DNA of 64,000 nucleotides from the NCBI GenBank assembly GCA_045123575.1, contig JBGVKG010000052.1, forward strand, positions 5,955 to 69,954, in the 5' to 3' direction. Below the pieces are notes generated by a model, which did not search any database, was not told the origin of the DNA, and was given only the letters and a program-made list of their open reading frames with translations. Numbering within the stretch: the stretch's first letter is position 1; each line of letters starts with the position of its first letter. Made by a program: the position numbers and the translations under genes. The stretch comes from SVEL01 sp045123575 (GTDB taxonomy: Bacteria; Bacillota; Clostridia; Lachnospirales; Lachnospiraceae). This document shows, piece by piece, positions 44,274 to 54,073 of this stretch.

Positions 44274-44684
44274 ATGGAGTTTATACTTGAGCTATTATTT
44301 GAAATAATTGTTGAAGGTTCTATTGAACTTAGCACTCACAAGAAGGTTCCTATGCCACTTAGAATATTGGCATTTATTATCTGTTTCGGCCTTTTTGGTT
44401 TTATCGCCGGCGGCATAAGCGTTGTAGGTTTTAATTATCTTGCAGAAAATAATATTGGTGGTGCTATATTCTTCTTTGCCGTTTCTTTATTGTTAATTAT
44501 AGCTTTCATCTATGCAATACACAAAACTTACAAAGAGAACAACTCCCTCGTAGATGACAATAGCGGAGAAACACATTTTGGAGAGGCTAAACCTTCTAAC
44601 AAAAAACAAACTATTATCGCTGGCATAACCGCCATCATATTTGTAATAATATGTGCATATGTTATCTATACTTTCGATTTATAA
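44274..44684 (+). CDS. Hypothetical small membrane protein
   Basis: 136 residues, not recognised, with three hydrophobic segments: about 29-52, 60-82 and 110-133. A short charged loop (KTYKENNSLVDDNSGE) lies between the second and third. AGGAGG precedes the start and a strong terminator follows, so it looks like a real single-gene unit. Not obviously connected to its neighbours (nfnA and the VWA operon), both on the other strand. Confidence 0.7.
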   Translation: MEFILELLFEIIVEGSIELSTHKKVPMPLRILAFIICFGLFGFIAGGISVVGFNYLAENNIGGAIFFFAVSLLLIIAFIYAIHKTYKENNSLVDDNSGETHFGEAKPSNKKQTIIAGITAIIFVIICAYVIYTFDL

Positions 44685-44718
44685 GAGTGTTCTTTGCCTA
44701 TATATACAATGTGAAAGC

Positions 44719-44758
44719 AAAAAGGAAATGAAACTATTATGGCTTCATTTCCTTTTTT
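44719..44758 (+). terminator. Rho-independent terminator between convergent genes
   Basis: A 14-bp perfect stem (AAAAAGGAAATGAA / TTCATTTCCTTTTT), and T-runs on both strands. It closes both the small membrane protein gene and, from the other side, the VWA operon. Confidence 0.88.
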
Positions 44759-44762
44759 ATAT

Positions 44763-47330
44763 CTATCTATGCCTTATACGTAAGAAATAATCCTTTATAT
44801 CCTTCCATCTTATCTTTCTTACGGCTATATCTATTATAAGAAGTATAGCCACTATAATACCAAGGATTTTCCAAGGATTATACACAAAGCTTTTTGCATC
44901 CATATCTATAGTTGCGATAACATTTGTATCCTCTGATATAGTGCCTCCAGCATATCTGCATATATTCTCTATGCACTCCCTACCTGACGCTACATACATA
45001 TCATACTCACTAGAATAAGATAATGATACTGCTGTGTGTTTATAATCCATTACCTGTCCCTTTTCATCTGTCCAGGCTATTATCATTTCGTGCACACCTG
45101 TGTCTCGTATGTCTACGCTTCCCTTGTAGGTATTAGAGCCAGTTTTAGTAAGGTCATACATTTTTTCATCTGCGTTAGATAATATATTTACTGTAACTTC
45201 ACCTTTGTTGTCAATTGTATCCACTACAATATCTACTGTCTTTCCACGCAATGTCATATCCACATCTAAAGATGAATCATTATGTTTCTTTGATATAGTT
45301 GTACTTACCATCGCTTTCAGTACTGCCAATCCTGTCTTGTTATTTAGCCATTCATCTGACCATCCAGATATAACACTACCGGTATATGAAGCTACCTTGC
45401 CAGCTCCATATGTCCATTCAGCGTATATTGGATGACCCTCATTAGCAGTAATATATGCTGTAGCCCCATCCTTTAGTTCGGTACATGCATAGTTGCTAAT
45501 TACCGGTAACTTCACTTTATCTGCTTCCTCTATCAGAGGACTATCAGGTGACATCACTGGTCTGTATGTGCCAGACATAATAAGCCCTGTTGTAACCTGT
45601 TCCGTTTCTCTTAGCATAATATCTGGAAGTTGTAATGCATCCGCTACATAATAGTATCTTCCGTTGCCTTTATTGGCCATATTCGATAATATATCAGACT
45701 CATATCCAAGTCCTATGGTCGAGACAGTTATGTTATTCTTCACCATAGTTTCTACAACTTTGTTGTATCCCTCATCACTAGGATTGCCATCAGACAAGAA
45801 TATAACATGCTTAATATCAGCCTCAAAATCTATCAGTTCGTTATACGCAAGCTGAAGCGCCTTCACATAATATGTTCCCTGGGCTGTTGTCAGTCCAGAA
45901 ATAAGTCTAGTAAGGTAATCTTTATTATCCTTATTAGCTTTAATAAGTGGTGATTGAACCTTTGCCCAAGTATTAAAAGAAACAACAGCTACATAATCCT
46001 TATCAGTCAACGCCTGCACACACTGGATAGCACCCTGCTTTGCCACCGATAGATACATTTCCGTCATGCTCATACTGTTGGAACAATCAAGCACCAACGC
46101 CAATGCAATATTATCTCCTTCTCCATCGTCTGTGCCAAGGGTTACCGGAAGCATTTCCTCAAAAGCTGTATCTTTCATATTTCCACTCATATATGTGCTG
46201 CTTCCACCTATTGTCAACAGGCTTCTTCCGTATACACTTACATAGGCTTCAAGTAACTTGTCGTAGTCATCTGGCAATTCATTATTATCCACATTAACCA
46301 ATATAACCTCGTCATAATTACACAATTCTACAATAGAATCAGGAGCCCTATACGCTACAACTACATCCACTTGGTTTTCTTCAGAAAGTATATTTTGCAT
46401 AGTCTCTGCATTTGCTATCGTATCCGCTATCACCAATATATTAGGAGCACCTGCCACATTCAGATATGTATATGCCTGATTATTTTTTTCGACAGTATCT
46501 TCATCGCTTTCAACTTTAATACGATATGTGTGTCCACCTGCAGTTTCCGCCGCCGCAGACATCTCTATAAGGTTGCTTCCTCCATCTATGGTATGCTCTA
46601 GTCGTTGTACCATCTTCTCATTATCATATAGAACCAAAGCCACCTCTGTCTCCATATTACTTTTTAGCTCTACTAGAAATTTCACTTCATCTCCCACATA
46701 AGAGCCTTCTACAATACTAAATTCACTTATCTGAACCTCTTTTGTATCAAGTGTGGTTGTATCAAAATACATTGCGTCTATACGGACACCCTGGGTAGCC
46801 AAATGTTTTGCCACACTTACACTGTCCCCATCTGTTTCCTTACCGTCAGATAACAGTATAATTCTTCTAGACTTATCCGTTGGCATGAGCGACACCGCAT
46901 ATTCTAGTGCTGCTCCAATATTGGTAGCGTCACACAATAGCTTATCCACTTTCAATTTGTCATCTACATCCAACTTATACACACAATTATCGGCAAAGGC
47001 AATTACCCCCACCTCTGTCTTGTCATCTATAACGTTTAATATATCCGTTGCGTGCTCATTTATGATATCCTGTACATTCAAAGTACTATCAGACATATCC
47101 ACAAGCACCATAACAGAATCCTCATCTGTAGTCTTTACAATCGACACTCCCGCCAAAATGAGTAATAACAATATCGCCATTATACAATGAAGAATTACAG
47201 GAATAATCCTTTTCGCACTCTTTCTTCTATTTGCCGGAAGTAATAGATATGGCGCAAGTATAATTGCAATCACTGGAATAATGAACCACAATACCATAGG
47301 GTTTTGAAAATGCACACTAATATTGCTCAT
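44763..47330 (-). CDS. Membrane protein with two VWA domains
   Basis: 855 residues. Two N-terminal hydrophobic helices (about 10-30 and 42-65) and a C-terminal helix (about 820-845). It has two MIDAS motifs of the DxSxS type: VDMSDST near 80 and LDCSNSMS near 417. So there are two VWA folds, each probably binding a divalent metal. A CARDB-like or Ig-like beta stretch lies near 195-270, and a further beta-rich region runs before the last helix. It is the last gene of the MoxR operon and overlaps the BatA-like gene by 14 bp. Such proteins are thought to assemble with MoxR ATPases in the membrane; the client is not known. Confidence 0.82.
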   Translation of the reverse strand: MSNISVHFQNPMVLWFIIPVIAIILAPYLLLPANRRKSAKRIIPVILHCIMAILLLLILAGVSIVKTTDEDSVMVLVDMSDSTLNVQDIINEHATDILNVIDDKTEVGVIAFADNCVYKLDVDDKLKVDKLLCDATNIGAALEYAVSLMPTDKSRRIILLSDGKETDGDSVSVAKHLATQGVRIDAMYFDTTTLDTKEVQISEFSIVEGSYVGDEVKFLVELKSNMETEVALVLYDNEKMVQRLEHTIDGGSNLIEMSAAAETAGGHTYRIKVESDEDTVEKNNQAYTYLNVAGAPNILVIADTIANAETMQNILSEENQVDVVVAYRAPDSIVELCNYDEVILVNVDNNELPDDYDKLLEAYVSVYGRSLLTIGGSSTYMSGNMKDTAFEEMLPVTLGTDDGEGDNIALALVLDCSNSMSMTEMYLSVAKQGAIQCVQALTDKDYVAVVSFNTWAKVQSPLIKANKDNKDYLTRLISGLTTAQGTYYVKALQLAYNELIDFEADIKHVIFLSDGNPSDEGYNKVVETMVKNNITVSTIGLGYESDILSNMANKGNGRYYYVADALQLPDIMLRETEQVTTGLIMSGTYRPVMSPDSPLIEEADKVKLPVISNYACTELKDGATAYITANEGHPIYAEWTYGAGKVASYTGSVISGWSDEWLNNKTGLAVLKAMVSTTISKKHNDSSLDVDMTLRGKTVDIVVDTIDNKGEVTVNILSNADEKMYDLTKTGSNTYKGSVDIRDTGVHEMIIAWTDEKGQVMDYKHTAVSLSYSSEYDMYVASGRECIENICRYAGGTISEDTNVIATIDMDAKSFVYNPWKILGIIVAILLIIDIAVRKIRWKDIKDYFLRIRHR

Positions 47331-49143
47331 AATAATAGCACCCCCATTCCACCAGCAACAATATCAACAGTATAATCGCAAGATAATACCACAACTCAGC
47401 AAAAGCCTCATCCTCTATGGATGCATCCTCCACCACCTGTATATTAGCCTCCATATTCATAGGTTCCACAATACCTGTTTCTCCATTTGGAATATGCACA
47501 AAAAAGTCTGCATATTCTCCACTCTCATCAGTAGTTATAACCGCAGTGTACACACCAAGCTCGGTTGGACTTATGGTGACAACATCCTCAGTTGTCGATA
47601 GCTGCCTAACCTGTCCGTCTGGCAATTCAATATACAATTCCTTTGCGTAAGGCATAACAGTCAACTTCACTTTTTCGCCTATAGCATAATCATCTCCCTT
47701 TACAAGGGCTGGCACAGAATATTCCACTAGATTTCTTACAAGCAAAATGTAATCTACGAGCAATGGCAGATTAGAATTATGCAAATCAAATGATAGCACT
47801 GTAAATTTCTTGCCATCCTCAAGATTCTTGGTAACACAAACAGGTGCTCCATCACATTCTAAAACTGTGCTCCAACGCAGATTATGATTTAACTTGCTAT
47901 ATTTAGATACAACAGCCTCATTTAATGATATACCATCGATGATATCTTCATAAACTTCTTCACTAGCCTTTGTCGATATATGTAGCTCTGTCTTTGCATC
48001 AACCGTCTCACTAACATATACACCTTCTGGTAATCTCTCTGTTCCAACTAATATAACAGACCCGTCTTCTGGATACTGTTCTGGAACTATTCCATCAAAT
48101 ATATATAAGTCATATCCGTTTAACTTTGATGGCTCAACCTGCCCCACAGTGGTAACTTTACAATTACCCAGAGCATTTAGAACACTTTCTAAATATAGTG
48201 GCGACTTAGATGCCAGATATACGTTGTAGCTCTTCGTCCTCTTTTTGCACACACTATAGCTATTGTCCGCAGACAGTCCGTCTTCTACCTTTGTAAATAC
48301 TTCCAAACTGTCATACTTCATCTCACTATTTATAGTAAACTCTACTTCTTTTGGAATATTACTTTGTAAATCTATGTATTGCGCTTTCTCCACATATCCA
48401 TCGAGTCTTAATCCAACCGCAAGGGTAGTGTCACTATTATAGCTTGTCACCATAGCTTTTATAACTGTGTTCTTCTCATCAGTTTTAACAGATACATTCT
48501 CTACGACAACATTCCACTCATTTGAATTAAAATCAACTACGTCTACATTTACCGCCTTGTCATACTTTGTATCTGTATATAATAATATTTCTACATTTCC
48601 ATTTTGCTCAGAGATAAATTCTGCCTTAGACACCGCCTGTACTACATCGCAACCACCCAAGCCACACTTTACACTCTTTAATGCATCTAACAATTTATCA
48701 ACAGTATCTGCCTCTCTGATCACATAATCAACATTATCTCCAGCCAAAATAACTGTTACGGTATGGCCCTTTTCTATATGCTTGCCTAACTTTTCTATCT
48801 CATCTATGGCTCTGTCAAACCTTGTATGTCCATCCTTATCTGCTATCTGCATACTAGCTGATGCATCGAGAATAGCTATATATTCACAACTCATTCCATT
48901 GGAAATAGCCGGTCTTGCTATCATAAGTGAAGCTGCGATAATCATAAGCATCTGCAATAAAAACAACAATATTTTATTTATTCTTTGTATCGGAAGCCTT
49001 TTCTTCATAAACTTTTCACTTAGCTTCCATATGTATGTACTGGACACCTGACGTTCTTCGTGCTGTGCCTTAATAAGATATATTATAATCAATATAGGCA
49101 CTCCAAGCAAAAGCCATAACCCAGCCGGATTTAAAAATCTCAT
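47317..49143 (-). CDS. BatA-like VWA membrane protein
   Basis: 608 residues. The BatA N-terminal region (MRFLNPAGLWLLLGVPILII) is followed by two helices to about residue 80, then a VWA domain (MIDAS AILDASASMQ near 93). A long beta-rich region and a C-terminal helix (YYLAIILLILLLVEWG) complete it. It overlaps the DUF58 gene by 4 bp (ATGA) and the next VWA gene by 14 bp, so it is translationally coupled in the MoxR-DUF58-VWA operon. Confidence 0.85.
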   Translation of the reverse strand: MRFLNPAGLWLLLGVPILIIIYLIKAQHEERQVSSTYIWKLSEKFMKKRLPIQRINKILLFLLQMLMIIAASLMIARPAISNGMSCEYIAILDASASMQIADKDGHTRFDRAIDEIEKLGKHIEKGHTVTVILAGDNVDYVIREADTVDKLLDALKSVKCGLGGCDVVQAVSKAEFISEQNGNVEILLYTDTKYDKAVNVDVVDFNSNEWNVVVENVSVKTDEKNTVIKAMVTSYNSDTTLAVGLRLDGYVEKAQYIDLQSNIPKEVEFTINSEMKYDSLEVFTKVEDGLSADNSYSVCKKRTKSYNVYLASKSPLYLESVLNALGNCKVTTVGQVEPSKLNGYDLYIFDGIVPEQYPEDGSVILVGTERLPEGVYVSETVDAKTELHISTKASEEVYEDIIDGISLNEAVVSKYSKLNHNLRWSTVLECDGAPVCVTKNLEDGKKFTVLSFDLHNSNLPLLVDYILLVRNLVEYSVPALVKGDDYAIGEKVKLTVMPYAKELYIELPDGQVRQLSTTEDVVTISPTELGVYTAVITTDESGEYADFFVHIPNGETGIVEPMNMEANIQVVEDASIEDEAFAELWYYLAIILLILLLVEWGCYYYEQY

Positions 49144-50036
49144 TGTATCAACCCTACCTCCGTAGCCTTTTCAAACAGCATTCTCTCTATACCATAATCA
49201 CTACATACTGTCATAAAACCTACATTTCTAGATGCGCAAAATTGTTTTAGTTCATTTTGATGGTATGCAAATGCTTTAGCGTATGCTTTCATAGATGACT
49301 TTGTAAGCTCTGTCCTATAATTTCGCATATCATCCTCATCTTCCGACTCCATATCAAGCATAAGCACCTTTCCCTGCATACCAGGAGCAATCTCATCCCT
49401 TGATAATACCTGCAATAAATATACTTCTCTTTTGCGATATAGCAAATAATCTACTGCTGCCTTCCAGTCACTATCAGTAAAAAAGTCAGAGATAATAATC
49501 GATATACCATCTCCCTTTCCCGGATTTTCCTGTGAACAAATAGACTTTCCTAAATCTCCTTCTCCATAGAACTCCAGATTATTCAATTTGTAGGCTCCAT
49601 TATAAAACGCCTCTCTAGATGATACTCCGATACAAATATCTTCACACTTTTCTTTATGTATAGCATAAAAGGACACTCTATCCATCGCCTGAACAGACAA
49701 ATACCCTAGTGCTGCTGCTATCTGAAGCATAGCTTCTGCTTTATTAGGCTTGCCCCAATCCATAGATGCAGATGCATCCATATATATTCTATGATGTAGC
49801 TGTCTTTCATCTACAAATTGCTTCAGAAATAATTTCTCAAATCTGGCATATAGATTCCAATCCACGCGTCGCAAATCATCTCCCGGTATATACTCACGAT
49901 AATCTGCAAACTCCACAGAACTACCATAGGCATTGGATCTTCGTGTTCCTCCAAACAATCCATTCATAGGTGTGTCAATATATAAATCTCTAGACTCAAG
50001 CATACTTATAAAGGCATCATCAATTACCTTTCTCAT
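49140..50036 (-). CDS. DUF58 domain protein
   Basis: 298 residues, the normal length. The DUF58 signature GDDLRRVDWNLYARFEKL is present near 52-70, followed by a VWA-like fold (IYMDASASMDWG near 84). DUF58 proteins usually accompany MoxR ATPases, whose gene is 22 bp upstream. Cytosolic; exact role unknown. Confidence 0.9.
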   Translation of the reverse strand: MRKVIDDAFISMLESRDLYIDTPMNGLFGGTRRSNAYGSSVEFADYREYIPGDDLRRVDWNLYARFEKLFLKQFVDERQLHHRIYMDASASMDWGKPNKAEAMLQIAAALGYLSVQAMDRVSFYAIHKEKCEDICIGVSSREAFYNGAYKLNNLEFYGEGDLGKSICSQENPGKGDGISIIISDFFTDSDWKAAVDYLLYRKREVYLLQVLSRDEIAPGMQGKVLMLDMESEDEDDMRNYRTELTKSSMKAYAKAFAYHQNELKQFCASRNVGFMTVCSDYGIERMLFEKATEVGLIQ

Positions 50037-50058
50037 TATATCTTCTCCATAAATGCTT

Positions 50059-51048
50059 TTACTTCAACTTTTTTCCTACCTGATTGATAAGCTCCATAAT
50101 AATATCATCTGCTGTAATCTTACTGGTTACAGCTCCAAAACTCGGCTTAATTCTATGTCTAAGAACCGGAAATGCCAGTGCATTAATATCTTCAAAAGCC
50201 ACGTTATATCTACCAGCCATAAGTGCTCTAACCTTAGCTGCTGTTATAAGTGCCTGTGCCGCTCTAGGACTTGCTCCTATACGAATATTTTTCTTAGCAT
50301 AATCCAAAGCATTTGGTAACTCAGGATGTGTTGCAGATACAAGCATCATAGTATATCGCATCACCTCATCTATAACAGGTATCTGCTTTGCTGTTTCTCG
50401 CATAGCGAGGAGTTCCTCTCCTGTCAGAACCGGCTGCGCCACCTCATCCATCGTCTTTTGAGTCATATTTACTATATACTGTAGTTCATCAATAGTTGGA
50501 AATCCCATCTGAAGCTTAAACATAAATCTGTCCATCTGCGCCTCCGGCAAAGGATATGTACCATCCTGTTCAATAGGATTCTGAGTTGCCAGCACAAAGA
50601 ATGGCTCATCTAGCTCATAGGTTTGTCCACCTGCAGTTACTGTATGCTCCTGCATGGCCTCCAATAGAGCTGACTGTGTCTTTGGAGTGGCACGATTAAT
50701 CTCATCTGCCAAGATTATATTACTAAACACAGGTCCCTTTTGAAATTGAAGTGTATACTGGCCATCCTCGTCCTTTTCCATAATATTTGTTCCTGTTATA
50801 TCAGCAGGCATCAAATCAGGTGTAAACTGTATTCTTGAAAATGGTAATGAAAATGCCTGTCCGAGAGAACGTACAAGTCTAGTTTTTCCTACACCTGGTA
50901 CACCCTCTAATAAAACATTTCCACCAGCTATAAGTGCTATAACTGTGTTGATTACTACATCTTGCTGACCGACCATATCCTTACTTATCTCTGCAAGTAT
51001 CTGTTTGCTCTTATCTGCAAAAAACACTATATCCTTCTCTGTTGCCAT
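50059..51048 (-). CDS. MoxR-family AAA+ ATPase
   Basis: 329 residues. Walker A GVPGVGKT at 49-56, Walker B ILADEINRATPKTQSALLEA near 110, sensor 1 VLATQNPIEQDGTYPLPEAQ near 155, and a C-terminal lid with GASPRAAQALI. MoxR proteins work as chaperone-like ATPases for VWA-domain partners, as encoded next door. Good AGGAGAAA ribosome site. Confidence 0.95.
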   Translation of the reverse strand: MATEKDIVFFADKSKQILAEISKDMVGQQDVVINTVIALIAGGNVLLEGVPGVGKTRLVRSLGQAFSLPFSRIQFTPDLMPADITGTNIMEKDEDGQYTLQFQKGPVFSNIILADEINRATPKTQSALLEAMQEHTVTAGGQTYELDEPFFVLATQNPIEQDGTYPLPEAQMDRFMFKLQMGFPTIDELQYIVNMTQKTMDEVAQPVLTGEELLAMRETAKQIPVIDEVMRYTMMLVSATHPELPNALDYAKKNIRIGASPRAAQALITAAKVRALMAGRYNVAFEDINALAFPVLRHRIKPSFGAVTSKITADDIIMELINQVGKKLK

Positions 51049-51079
51049 TTATTTTCTCCTTTACATTTCATGTTTATTT

Positions 51080-52693
51080 TTAATCTAATGTTCCAAAATA
51101 TTCTTCTATTATCTCACGAAGTTCCTCTGGCACCTCTCCTGCCTTCAAGGCTTCTAGATATTTGGCAAAATACACTGCATAAACATCTCCATATGGAACA
51201 TCACCCGAGATAGGATCGTATATTCCCTCATTCATCTCATGTCCGTTAGCGACACCCTCGTCACCTTCTCCCGGCATATTTCCTTGTGCATTTCCATTTC
51301 CGTTACTTCCGCCAGCTTGTTCTCCTGACTGTCCACCATTTCCTTGTTCTTCTCCCGGCTGGCTTCCACTATTTCCTTGTTCCTCTCCCGGTTGGCTTCC
51401 ACTATTTCCTTGTTCTTCTCCCGGTTCACTTCCACTATCTCCTTGTTCTTCTCCAGGCTCTTGATTCTCAGGTCGCTCATTTCCCAAAGCTTCATCTTTC
51501 GCAGCGTCTAATATACCCTCTAGGGCTTCCATCAAAGCTTCTAACATCGACTGTTTTTCTAATTCTATTGCAATAGCAGACTGTGCCGCTTCTATATCAT
51601 CACCAAGAAGCTTCTCTATATCTTCAATAGCTCCTACCCAAGATGAAGTCTCTTTCAAATCTCCTGCGAACTGTTCTAATGCCATATATAGGCCATCCTG
51701 CGGCTTTATCCCAGACTGCTGCAGCGCATCTGATACTGCCTGTGCCAATTCCTCTACCAGACTATTATCTGCATTAAGTTTGTCCTTCAAATTAGACAAT
51801 GCTTCTTTTGCTGCCTCTATATCTCCCTTGCTTATAGCCTCTCCAAGTTCCTTCGTCAAATCATTGTTCTGTAAAGCTTCTCCTATCTCATCCTTAGATA
51901 TAGCATCTTCTATCTTATCTCGCATTTCATCTTCCGCTTTGTCCATGACTGCTGCTTGGCCTAATCCCTCTTCATCTGTCTCTTGATTTTTATCATTGTT
52001 CTCCTTACTATTTTCTTTATCTTCACTATTACCTTCTTTATCTTTATTGATACTATCTTTTAACTCTTCTTCCAACTGCTCTAGTACATCTTCTAATTCT
52101 TCTTTTACATTAGTAGTAGTATCAGAATTATCTATAGTTTCTCTTAAATCTTCTATAAGTTTCTTTATTTCCTCTTCTTTCTCCTTATCAATAGCTTCCT
52201 GCGTAATATCTGGTACCTTTTTGGCAAATACATTGTAAGGTAAGAGTAGCATAAGTAGCGTCATAAGCAAGCAAATCAATGTGCCTAGCCAATCTCTAAG
52301 GCGAAGTGGTTTTGCTATCTGTCTAGAATGGATACTTTTTAAATGCACAAGTGCATCCTGTCTTTGCAATCTATATATTTCTTCATCCGCATAACGATAC
52401 TCGTACATCGTACTTATTCGTTCCTGTAATCCTAATTCATCAATACGTTTTGCTACTTTCTTTTTTGTAGGGAAATATTTCACCAAGAACATTGGTAGAA
52501 AACTAACTATAAATATCACTGAAAAAACCTCAAGAAGAAGCTTATTTGATGGTTCTTCTATGCGCATATGATATATAAATGACACTATAAATACAGACAG
52601 CGCTCCATTCATCGCTGAAAACAGACCTGTTTTCAATATTCCTTCTAAAACCATCTGTACTTTAAATCTAAAGAAAAGTTTATTATAATCCAT
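51080..52693 (-). CDS. Hypothetical membrane protein with 11-residue Gly/Glu repeats
   Basis: 537 residues; first gene of the MoxR operon. Hydrophobic helices lie at about 22-42, 50-70 and 135-160. A long acidic helical region (about 165-395; EEEIKKLIEDLRETI, KEELEDVLEQLEEELKD) leads to about 75 residues of tandem repeats (GSQPGEEQGNS unit) and ends in a short conserved-looking tail (GDVPYGDVYAVYFAKYLEAL). The design resembles the coiled-coil membrane protein that often opens MoxR/VWA operons in Clostridia. Function unknown. Confidence 0.75.
   Translation of the reverse strand: MDYNKLFFRFKVQMVLEGILKTGLFSAMNGALSVFIVSFIYHMRIEEPSNKLLLEVFSVIFIVSFLPMFLVKYFPTKKKVAKRIDELGLQERISTMYEYRYADEEIYRLQRQDALVHLKSIHSRQIAKPLRLRDWLGTLICLLMTLLMLLLPYNVFAKKVPDITQEAIDKEKEEEIKKLIEDLRETIDNSDTTTNVKEELEDVLEQLEEELKDSINKDKEGNSEDKENSKENNDKNQETDEEGLGQAAVMDKAEDEMRDKIEDAISKDEIGEALQNNDLTKELGEAISKGDIEAAKEALSNLKDKLNADNSLVEELAQAVSDALQQSGIKPQDGLYMALEQFAGDLKETSSWVGAIEDIEKLLGDDIEAAQSAIAIELEKQSMLEALMEALEGILDAAKDEALGNERPENQEPGEEQGDSGSEPGEEQGNSGSQPGEEQGNSGSQPGEEQGNGGQSGEQAGGSNGNGNAQGNMPGEGDEGVANGHEMNEGIYDPISGDVPYGDVYAVYFAKYLEALKAGEVPEELREIIEEYFGTLD
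51342..51460. repeat. 33-bp tandem repeats coding GSQPGEEQGNS
   Basis: Three and a half in-frame 33-bp units (from 51342, 51375, 51408 and a partial one at 51441) with a few differences. The copy number is likely to vary between strains by slippage. Confidence 0.9.
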
Positions 52694-52753
52694 CTTTAAC
52701 CACCCTCATATACATCTGCATACACTACTTTTCTGTCAACCTTTATAAACTTT

Positions 52754-52787
52754 AATAGGTTGACGTGTTAATACACATCAACCTATT
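52754..52787. terminator. Hairpin between the HAD-GNAT gene and the MoxR operon
   Basis: A 10-bp perfect stem (AATAGGTTGA / TCAACCTATT), 14-base loop. It probably ends the HAD-GNAT transcript; tails are only moderately T-rich. Confidence 0.65.
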
Positions 52788-52848
52788 TTATCACAAGTAT
52801 AAATAACTTACATTATCATTTATTTTAGATATATATAATATATTTAAT

Positions 52849-54051
52849 TTACGGCAAGTCTATATACCCTATAATGTGATTATCTATTATCTTGTCTCTT
52901 AATGACGCACCCAGCTTTTTCGCTAGATGTATAGATATATCATTATCCTTATGTACTATAACTCGCACACGTTTGATACCAAAGTGCTCTGGTACATAAT
53001 CTAATATGGCCTTCAAACCTTCATATGCATAACCTTGACCCTGCTTATCAGCTCGTATAATATATCCAATCTCTATTCCGTCTGTAGTATCATCTGGAAT
53101 AATTTCTTCTTCTCCAGGCTCGCTCATTTTATATTCGATGCCACCACGTCCTATTATTTCTCCCGTGGACTTTTCTACAAAAAGCCATATACCAAAATCA
53201 TAGAAATTATATATATACTTCTGATAATCTGCTATATACTGACGTTCCTCATCCATATCCGGATAGAGATTTTCCATATAACGCAAGTCATTTCCTTCAT
53301 ATATTTTATATATATCCTCCACATCCAAAGGACACATCTCTCTTATGATAAGTCTCTCTGTCTCAAGCACTGTCCATGGAGTGCCAAAATGATGACTATA
53401 CACCATTTCTACAAAATCATTATCTATACTATTAAATGACTCAAACAAATAATCTGCCTGTGACAAATCCTGATTGCCTGAGCTAGGATTAATGAATCCT
53501 AAGCACGCCATACCAGCAGCTACTGCCGCCTTTACACCATTACACGAGTCCTCTATAACTATACATTCTTCTGGCTTAACTCTAAGCTCCTCTGCCGCTT
53601 TCAAAAAAACATCTGGTGCCGGCTTAGGGTTAGACACCGACAAACCTGTTACAAGCTTATGAAAATCCTCTTCCAATCCCAGTCTTTGCACATTGTTCTC
53701 AATGTTTTTAAGTGCTGAAGAAGAGGCTACTGCAAGTTTATACTTTGAAGACAACATTTTCACAAAATCTACAACACCTGGAATCACCGGATATCCTTTA
53801 TCAGACACTATTTTTTCTTTTATCTGTTCTGATAACTGGAATAATCCTTCCGCCGTATATCCCAATAGGCCGAAATCTTTTATAATCTTGGTCCACATAG
53901 CCATTACTGTACTACCAACATACTGTTTGTAATATTCGTAATCCAAATCCTTGCCAAAATACTCCTGCATAGTTTTTCTATTCACTTCATAGTGAAGGGG
54001 TTCACTGTCAACGAGAACCCCATCCATATCAAATATTATTGCTTTAAGCAT
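52849..54051 (-). CDS. HAD phosphatase fused to GNAT acetyltransferase
   Basis: 400 residues. The N-terminal domain (about 1-215) is a HAD hydrolase of the beta-phosphoglucomutase/phosphatase type: IIFDMDGVLVDSEP, PGVVDFVKML with ASSSALKNIEN, then SNPKPAPDVFL and IVIEDSCNGVKAA. The C-terminal domain (about 225-400) is a GNAT of the RimJ/RimL type, TERLIIREMCPLDVEDIY with a RADKQGQGYAYEGLKA motif A. The two would normally be separate proteins; the frame is continuous, so it is a true fusion. Substrates are not known; a coupled step in sugar or nucleotide metabolism is a guess. Confidence 0.88.
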   Translation of the reverse strand: MLKAIIFDMDGVLVDSEPLHYEVNRKTMQEYFGKDLDYEYYKQYVGSTVMAMWTKIIKDFGLLGYTAEGLFQLSEQIKEKIVSDKGYPVIPGVVDFVKMLSSKYKLAVASSSALKNIENNVQRLGLEEDFHKLVTGLSVSNPKPAPDVFLKAAEELRVKPEECIVIEDSCNGVKAAVAAGMACLGFINPSSGNQDLSQADYLFESFNSIDNDFVEMVYSHHFGTPWTVLETERLIIREMCPLDVEDIYKIYEGNDLRYMENLYPDMDEERQYIADYQKYIYNFYDFGIWLFVEKSTGEIIGRGGIEYKMSEPGEEEIIPDDTTDGIEIGYIIRADKQGQGYAYEGLKAILDYVPEHFGIKRVRVIVHKDNDISIHLAKKLGASLRDKIIDNHIIGYIDLP

Positions 54052-54073
54052 ATCGTAATCTTTCAGCTACTTA

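Noticed and set aside
51342..51460. CRISPR array
   Set aside because: The repeats are directly adjacent, without spacers, and in frame within a coding sequence.
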